DNA of 64,000 nucleotides, taken from assembly GCA_030544235.1 (NCBI GenBank), contig CM060470.1, positions 10,813,356 through 10,877,355 on the forward strand. Reading direction: 5' to 3'. The notes under the pieces are model-generated. The model did no database searches, was not told the origin of the DNA, and saw only the letters and a list, made by a program, of their open reading frames with translations. The stretch comes from Lepturacanthus savala (Eukaryota; Chordata; Actinopteri; Scombriformes; Trichiuridae). The stretch's first letter is position 1; each line of letters opens with the position of its first letter. A program made the position numbers and the translations under genes. This document shows positions 57,776 through 64,000 of the stretch, piece by piece.

Positions 57776-60700
57776 GTTTTTTTTATTTATACAGGACATT
57801 TCATACACAAGGAAATTGTGATTACATGCAAAAGACCATAGGGACAAATTGAGGACGATAAAAAATTAGCAAAAACAACTAAAAGAATCAAGTGAAAGCA
57901 AAAGACTTACAATTAGTGCAGCTTTAAAACTTTATAGTAATAATAAAAATAAGTAGTTCCTTCCAGATGTGAGCAGCATCGCAACTAAAAGCAGCTTCAC
58001 CGTGTTTGACTTGAGGAACCACAAAGTAGACAAGTACCAGCTGGCCTAAGTAATAAGATTAAATCAATTTCATTCAGACAATAAAATTTGATTAGAAATT
58101 TGCATAAAAGCTAAGTAAATAGCTCCAAACAACACATCAAAGCTACATCCGCACAAATATATTTGTTTTTGCCCCAAAACGAGGTTTTTAAACTGAAAAT
58201 GATCTCTGTCTAAGAGTTTTAGGACCATTTCAATATTAATTTCCATCCATTTTAAAAAATTAAAACTGCATCGACACATGACCATTCATACGTAGGATAA
58301 TAGGATTGTACATATACGTTGCAACAGAATATGCTGTGCTTTCAAATGGGGTTAAATACACCATGCAGGGATAAAAAAATCAGACACTTAATAATAAAAC
58401 TGAAATTAGATGAAAAACCTGTGCCAGTTTCTCACTAGCCATCCCATAACAGACTATATTGATATAGTCTGGCTGCACCTGGCTGCACCTGCTATCGTTT
58501 CTGCTAGGGAGGGCAAAAATGATTGGGTTAGAATTTGTATTGACCCCTGGCGTTAAAATGGCTGAATCCCTGGCAAAAGGGATGATGTATGTCGATTCGG
58601 TTAATACATTTTACTGATAAAAACATAACTTTCCATTTTTCAGCGCGTAGGTTGCTAGCTTGGAAGTCCTGCTTGTCGTTCCATTTAGCAACAGGGATTT
58701 TGGAAACACGCGGCGAGCATAATGCCGCCAGTCTACATCCGGTGAGCCAGACTAGTCTCTCCCTAACAGTTTGCGTTCGGTCCAGCTGAAGCCCCATGTG
58801 CCATGTCTCTTTGCACAATATACTTATTCATGTTCCCCATACACACATTAATCTTATCTGCTTCTAATCTTATCCCACATTAAGATCGTCTGCTGGATGG
58901 CTCCAATTTTTGGACTTTTTACAACCCGGTGATTTAAAACATTGCTGAGCTCATAGATGATATATTCTCACTGAAAAGAGGCTTTAGAGTGCTGATTGAA
59001 ACCAAGCTTCTGCATGGCCAGAGGGGGCTTCTGGCCCTGTTTAGTTTGGATGCTAGTCAGAAACAAATGTAAACGCTCCATAGAAAATGAAAGTGTGGTT
59101 GTCATTATGTGAGTATAAATCTTGCGAACAAAACAAAACTACAGTTCTGGTGTTTCACGTTGTGCAGATATTGTGTAAACCTCAGTCAAAAGTGTTTCTT
59201 CATGTTTACCTGTAAACTATAACAAACGTGAAAATCAAACAACGAAGAACTGGTCTCTGTTGTTCAAAAGATGAAAATAAAGAAACTCATTCTTCATTCT
59301 TAACCGAGTTCAATTTTAATGTCTGGTGTTTGGCACACAAAGACATTAGAAGGCAAAAATATAATATATTCTCTAGTTTTTTGGTGAATATTAATGTAAC
59401 ATTAGAAAAAACTGTTATCCATCAACCCTAAGAATCCAACTGCAGATTTTCTAATTTCTTGTTTTGTGTCAAGGTAACTCTTCAATGAGCAAAAAAGCTG
59501 CAAAAAATAATTATGGCAATGCAAGCCAGTAAAGTTGTCAATAACTGATATCAATAAATGTATGGTAAGAACACAAAATACCAACATTACCATCACATCT
59601 TATTAGAGTTAGTTAATGGTAACGTTACATTTCTGCTATCTTGACAAAATCTAACGTAACATTAGTGTTGCAAATTATCATATATCTAAACATTGAAGGC
59701 TTTTTTAATCTTGTATAGAATAAACTTAACTCAACAAATACAATCCATAAACTGTGACGATTGCAAGGAAGAGCAGGCGCAACAGGATTAAAATCTGGAT
59801 AGCTTTACATCAAAAGATGTAGCCTAGCTTCCTTCTTCTTAGCTTAGCTAGCCTGACAGCTTTGTTATTTTTTTTTTTTTGCTGTTTTGCACATCTCTTA
59901 CAGTTTTCCAGTGAGAGTAGGCTTATTAGCATATATAGCCAGGTCCGGCCATCTTGGAAGGTAAGATCAGTTGGACAAACCCCAATTTAGATTTTTTTCA
60001 GAAGCTAAAGGTGCATTTGCAGACAGGATGCTATCTTTCTAACTTGAAAAAGGGCAGATAAATGAAAGACTAATCGTTCTGTGGGTGACTACATCTTAAA
60101 AGGTCACCCCCTTGGTGTAGTGGCCACAGTTGCCACAGTTGCAATTGCACATCATGTGACAGACTTTAGATGAGGAAGACTGTTGCAAACTCTTATGGGA
60201 GTTGGGCAGTTCTGCCCATGGATGTATATTATAACTGGATACTTAAGTAAAAATGGCCAACATTCATTTCAATGGAAGTAGCTCATCTGGCACATATGAC
60301 AAAGTTCCTGACTACTGTTTATTTTCACGTTGTTACCCATAGAAACTGCACAGTAGAGTCATCCCCCATGATGCTCTGGGGCCTTCCATCATGAGAACGT
60401 GTACAATGTGTGAACAAACTAACATTTAAGTCGTATAATTCACTTGCAGCTTTTCTGGCTGTTAGAAAGATTTTTGACAGATAAAAAGTCTTAAAAAAGA
60501 CTTAAAAATATGGAATACAAAGATTTGTAGTTAACATGGGTTATAGTTTGGGGTGTCCCATCAATCGTTTTATCAGCTTATCTTTTACTATTGCAGTCCA
60601 TGGGAAAAATGCTTTTTGGGTTGCATTGGATGTTTTGTTGCGTACCGGACAGAAAAAAATGGCCCGAGCCACACTCTACTACGCATGTATGACTAATAAA

Positions 60701-61038
60701 CGCAAATATCATTGAGATCTGGCAACTTAAGACTTTGGGCGGGATTTTATTGGATTGGGCAGGTTGCAAACTGTGATTGGGCTGGAAACTGTCACTCTCA
60801 TCTGGCAACACTGATTTCACTACAGTGCAGCTCTAATGTGCAACACAGAAACACCTTTGAAGTAATGAAATATAAAAAAAAACAAAACGTCTGGACTTTC
60901 TAAAGATTCGTCCATCCGCCTTATTTAAAAAACAACAAACATGCAATCAAAGAGTAAAAGAAAACCAACACAAATAATTTATATGAAATTCTGAAAGTCA
61001 AGTAAACAAATGTGAACAATCCGTCATCCGCAGCATGT
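57776..61038. other. Intergenic region between convergent rab17 and prlh
   Basis: About 3.2 kb, AT-rich. A few blocks (58540-58800, 60100-60330) have the mixed composition of old transposon copies, but no termini could be defined. The prlh 3' UTR should occupy the right end. No gene was supported. Confidence 0.55.
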
Positions 61039-61245
61039 TCACTGTGTGATCCAAACATTGCTGTCACCGTCAGCTGTTGGTCTGTAAGCTCTGGCCGTGA
61101 TGAAAGCCAGATGCTTGTTTCTCTTCGCAACTTTTCGGCCAAAATCGTCCCACTGGTCTGATCCCTCTGCCTGTATACCAGGAGGCAGCAATGTCTGGAT
61201 GACAACATAAATCAGACGGCCTTCACTTATAAACAATCCTCTAAC
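61039..61245 (-). pseudogene. prlh: prlh peptide exon with frame disruption
   Basis: The phase-0 acceptor AATTCAG at 61246 opens a frame that runs to TGA at 61039 and contains FGRKVAKRNK, but it does not read the PrRP core. The core lies in another frame, which is closed upstream by TGA at 61225-61223 and TAG at 61243-61241. The other possible acceptor (ATCCAG before 61194) is in the wrong phase for the visible signal exon. So either two small indels of opposite sign occurred or the exon structure is unusual. Confidence 0.65.
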
Positions 61246-62177
61246 CTGAATTATGTGCTGCTGGTGATTCAAACTGACAAAATATTTCTTTGAGTGTCAG
61301 TCTGCTGACACGAAATTAAGAGAAATAGTTACTTTAAAAGTGCAGTTTATTTATACAAGTAGCTGGATCTAGAGGAATGAAAAATATACTTTTTCTCTTA
61401 ACCATAGCAGTTTCTAGCCATGCGGATGTTTTTTTTTTCTTATTATTATTTCATTCAAATCAGGTTTTGAGATATTGATCTGTGAGATTTCTGCTCCCAT
61501 CCCAAAACAATGGAGGTAAATGGAAATGGAATGGAAATTGAAAACACATAAGTAGGGCTTTACAAATAGAAGTAAATATATTTAAACCCAAATTGGTGAA
61601 TATTTAATACTTTAATACATAAAGAAACATTAATTTGAACAAATACAATATTATTTTTAATTATATAATAATATAAGCTTGATATTGTGAAAGGTTTCAA
61701 TCAATAATTTCCAAACTTAAATATAAATATAAAATATTAATTTAAAGTTATATTTAATGTATTTATGTGCATGAATAAATTAAATTTCTAGCAAGCTTAT
61801 AGCACGTTTTTTTATTATATATAATATAATAAATAATATATAAACATTTAATAAAGCAGCACATTGTTATATTACTAATTTAGGGGGGAAAAGGGAATAC
61901 AAATTAAATATTCTTATAACTTTGGATATTCTTATAACTTTGGCTCATTTACAGTACTGTTTATGGAGGTTTCCTTTTGAATAAGCCAATAAATGAATGA
62001 AAAATGATTGTTTCAGCATTTTTTTATATTCACATATACCCACTGATCACCTCATATAATTGTATCAGATAGGCATCCCTCACTTCTGCTAATCATCTTA
62101 ATGAGGTTGACATACAGCTTGACTCAGCAACAGAAAGACAGCACACAGTATTGAACTCATCCTCATTGCAACTTGAC
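61039..62177 (-). CDS. prlh: prlh (prolactin-releasing peptide precursor), frame-broken in this sequence
   Basis: The minus strand encodes PDIAASWYTGRGIRPVGRF (61198-61142), nearly the invariant PrRP20 core (human TPDINPAWYASRGIRPVGRF). PrRP is a secreted C-terminally amidated RFamide neuropeptide acting on PRLHR. Upstream, 62166-62116 encodes the signal-like MRMSSILCAVFLLLSQA, followed by a GTATGT donor. A likely 5' UTR exon ends at 62506 with GTAAGT. After the Phe codon a fourth T (61141) shifts the frame. Skipping it would restore Gly-Arg-Lys, the expected amidation and cleavage signal, and an open tail to TGA at 61039. As written the peptide frame reads F-W-P-K. The join from the signal exon (phase 0) also fails to enter the peptide frame. 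Position beside rab17 and lrrfip1 matches mammalian PRLH. Confidence 0.8.
62116..62177 (-). CDS. prlh: prlh signal-peptide exon
   Basis: The acceptor GATGCAG precedes 11 untranslated bases and ATG at 62166-62164. The translation MRMSSILCAVFLLLSQA is a classic short hydrophobic signal. The donor GTATGT follows in phase 0. It lies about 0.9 kb upstream of the PrRP core on the same strand. Confidence 0.65.
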
Positions 62178-62505
62178 CTGCATCAAAGAAAAGCAAAAAA
62201 AAAGATCAATCACATCTCGAGTAAATTACAACATACTGAAAAGTCATAGAAGTTCTGTTTTCAAGTCATTTAATTGATGGTAAAGCTTCCCTGGATTCTC
62301 AATTTGCTGCTGTTTGAAAATTGCAGCAACTGTGCCAGAGAACATGTGACAGATTTGAAATACAGAAAAAGGATCAGGGCTAAAAGCCGCAGATAGAATG
62401 AGTTCTTTTTCTCTCTTAAATCTCAGCAGATGTTCTGGCTACGCTTTGCCACACCTGCATTATCTCTGATCCAAACTATATTTGACCCGAAATATCAAAA
62501 CTTAC

Positions 62506-62640
62506 CTTGAGTTCAAATGCTTGTAGGATGCTGCAGCACTAAACTTCATTTGCTTGTTTCGCTATCTCCCAGGAACAGAAATGGCGACCAGAGGGAATCC
62601 CTCTCTCCCTGTAGGTATTAAATGACATCCTGTTATACTT
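62506..62640 (-). promoter_or_regulatory. prlh: Possible prlh non-coding first exon and promoter
   Basis: A strong donor GTAAGT follows CTCAAG at 62506 on the minus strand and would splice to the acceptor at 62178. A short upstream ATG reading is out of frame. An AGTATAAC TATA-like word lies near 62630-62640. The exon start is approximate. Confidence 0.4.
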
Positions 62641-64000
62641 TCAAGTGCTGAGACCAATAGAATTGGACAGAATATGTTCTCACCTGCAACAGATGGTGGA
62701 TTCACCCCTGGGCGTTACAATATTCCAGCAAGAGGGGCAGCAATGTGTTGATATGCTGACGTCATCGACACCTCAAAAATATTGTGTACTGTTCTTACAA
62801 TACACGTGACTTCATTTTTTAAAAATGCTGTAGCTTTGTATATGATCACCAAATGTAAAAAAGCTGCTCAATGTGAAAAGATCCCAACAACAGTAGAAGA
62901 AGTACTCCCATCTTCTCCTTCAGTAAAAGTAGCATTACAACAATGGAAAAAAACATCCTAATCACTTAGGATTCATAGAATCCTAATCACTGACCCAGTG
63001 ATTAAAGGCCAAAAATATATACAGTATCATTGAAAAGAAAAATGGTATTTTACAAAGGCATCTCATTATGCTTCCCTAGTTAAAGATATTTAAAACAATA
63101 GTCATAATATTAATTGACTAGTGTAATATTGTAATTATGAGATCATATTTGTATGTAGTGGAGTAGAAAGTACAATATTTCCCCCTGAAATGGAGTGGTA
63201 GTGAAATACAATGCTTGAGTAAACTAGTTTGTTAAATTCCATGACTGGATCCTAATTTCAAGGCAACGTCTTTATCCATTGCACTTATTAAACTTTTCAT
63301 CGTTAGGAGGAAATTATGCATTTTACTGTAAAGTTTTGGTAACTTGGAATAAATTCTCTGGAAAGTGCATTTGGTAAAATATTATACATTCAAGGACGTT
63401 CAAAGCAACATTGTGGTGTCTACTAATGCAATGGTTGCCGCTGAAGAAACCAGTAGAGCACATGTTCAGTTATGTCACCATATAACTACCGTATATATGC
63501 AATAAAACCATGATTTGCTGACCTTAAGGTGAGTTAATGTAATTCCACTAAAGACAAAGGCAACAAAAGCAAATATTTTGGGTAAAATCTTTATAAGGTC
63601 ATAAACTACATTACTGTCTACAACAAAACAAGACAAATAAAACAGAATTAGTTAGTTTGTAAATAATTTTAATACTAATAAGAAAAAATTCAATTTAAAG
63701 AATTAACCCAAGTAATATTTCCGTTATTTATGCATACCTCTATAATCTACTCATGCTAAGATGCAAGAAGTCAATATAAAATTACTGATTATGAAGAAGC
63801 AGTAAAAGTAATATTTTACCAAAGCTTTAATCTGCCACATAATGAAGCGATGTACAAGATTTACAAGTCTAATATAAATATCTTTTATATGTGTACTCTG
63901 TAGATGTCAATATACTGTATTTATATGATTCATGTATTGTCCTACATATACACTACAAATATCTTAAAGTGTTTTCTATTGATAGTAAAAATCCATAACA
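62641..64000. other. AT-rich region right of prlh
   Basis: No ORF, exon or defined repeat boundary was supported. Any upstream prlh regulation would lie here. Confidence 0.5.

Overview
The window is vertebrate nuclear DNA and looks like a teleost fish. It has large AT-rich introns, consensus GT-AG splice sites, and abundant short non-autonomous DNA transposons of Tc1-like and hAT type. It also has a degraded non-LTR retrotransposon and long CA microsatellites. There are no operons, CRISPR arrays or prokaryotic signals. The species cannot be named from the sequence alone.

Layout. (1) Positions 1-1465, plus strand: the last exons of tyw5, a JmjC-family tRNA wybutosine hydroxylase; the gene starts left of the window. 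(2) Positions 3584-50516, minus strand: a complete lrrfip1 (leucine-rich-repeat flightless-interacting protein 1). About 24 small coding exons, almost all phase 0, encode the N-terminal region and the coiled coil. The last shared exon (11040-11184) can then join either of two 3' ends. One is a 2.9-kb acidic exon with its own stop (7050-9922); the other is a five-exon coiled-coil tail (3584-5224). The predicted proteins are about 1540 and 740 residues. Intron 1 spans about 18 kb (32521-50426). (3) Positions 53794-56942, plus strand: a complete five-exon rab17 small GTPase. (4) Positions 61039-62177, minus strand: a prolactin-releasing peptide (prlh) locus. It has a signal-peptide exon and an unmistakable PrRP core, but the reading frame is broken on the 3' side of the peptide and probably also on the 5' side.

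The order and relative orientation lrrfip1 - rab17 - prlh match the human 2q37 order PRLH-RAB17-LRRFIP1 as I remember it, which supports all three calls. The genes share no pathway: tyw5 modifies tRNA, lrrfip1 encodes a nucleic-acid and flightless-I binding adaptor, rab17 is a membrane-traffic GTPase and prlh a neuropeptide.

Repeats. There are four Tc1-like non-autonomous copies with TTTGGGGTCAC termini, one of them nested inside an hAT element. Other hAT-like elements lie in lrrfip1 introns and rab17 intron 4. Also present are a reverse-transcriptase fragment, a CA repeat of roughly 96 units and a 51-bp triplication derived from a transposon end. The most interesting points are the broken PrRP frame, the alternative lrrfip1 3' ends, a GC-AG intron in tyw5 and duplicated lrrfip1 cassette exons. 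No wholly new biological system was evident.
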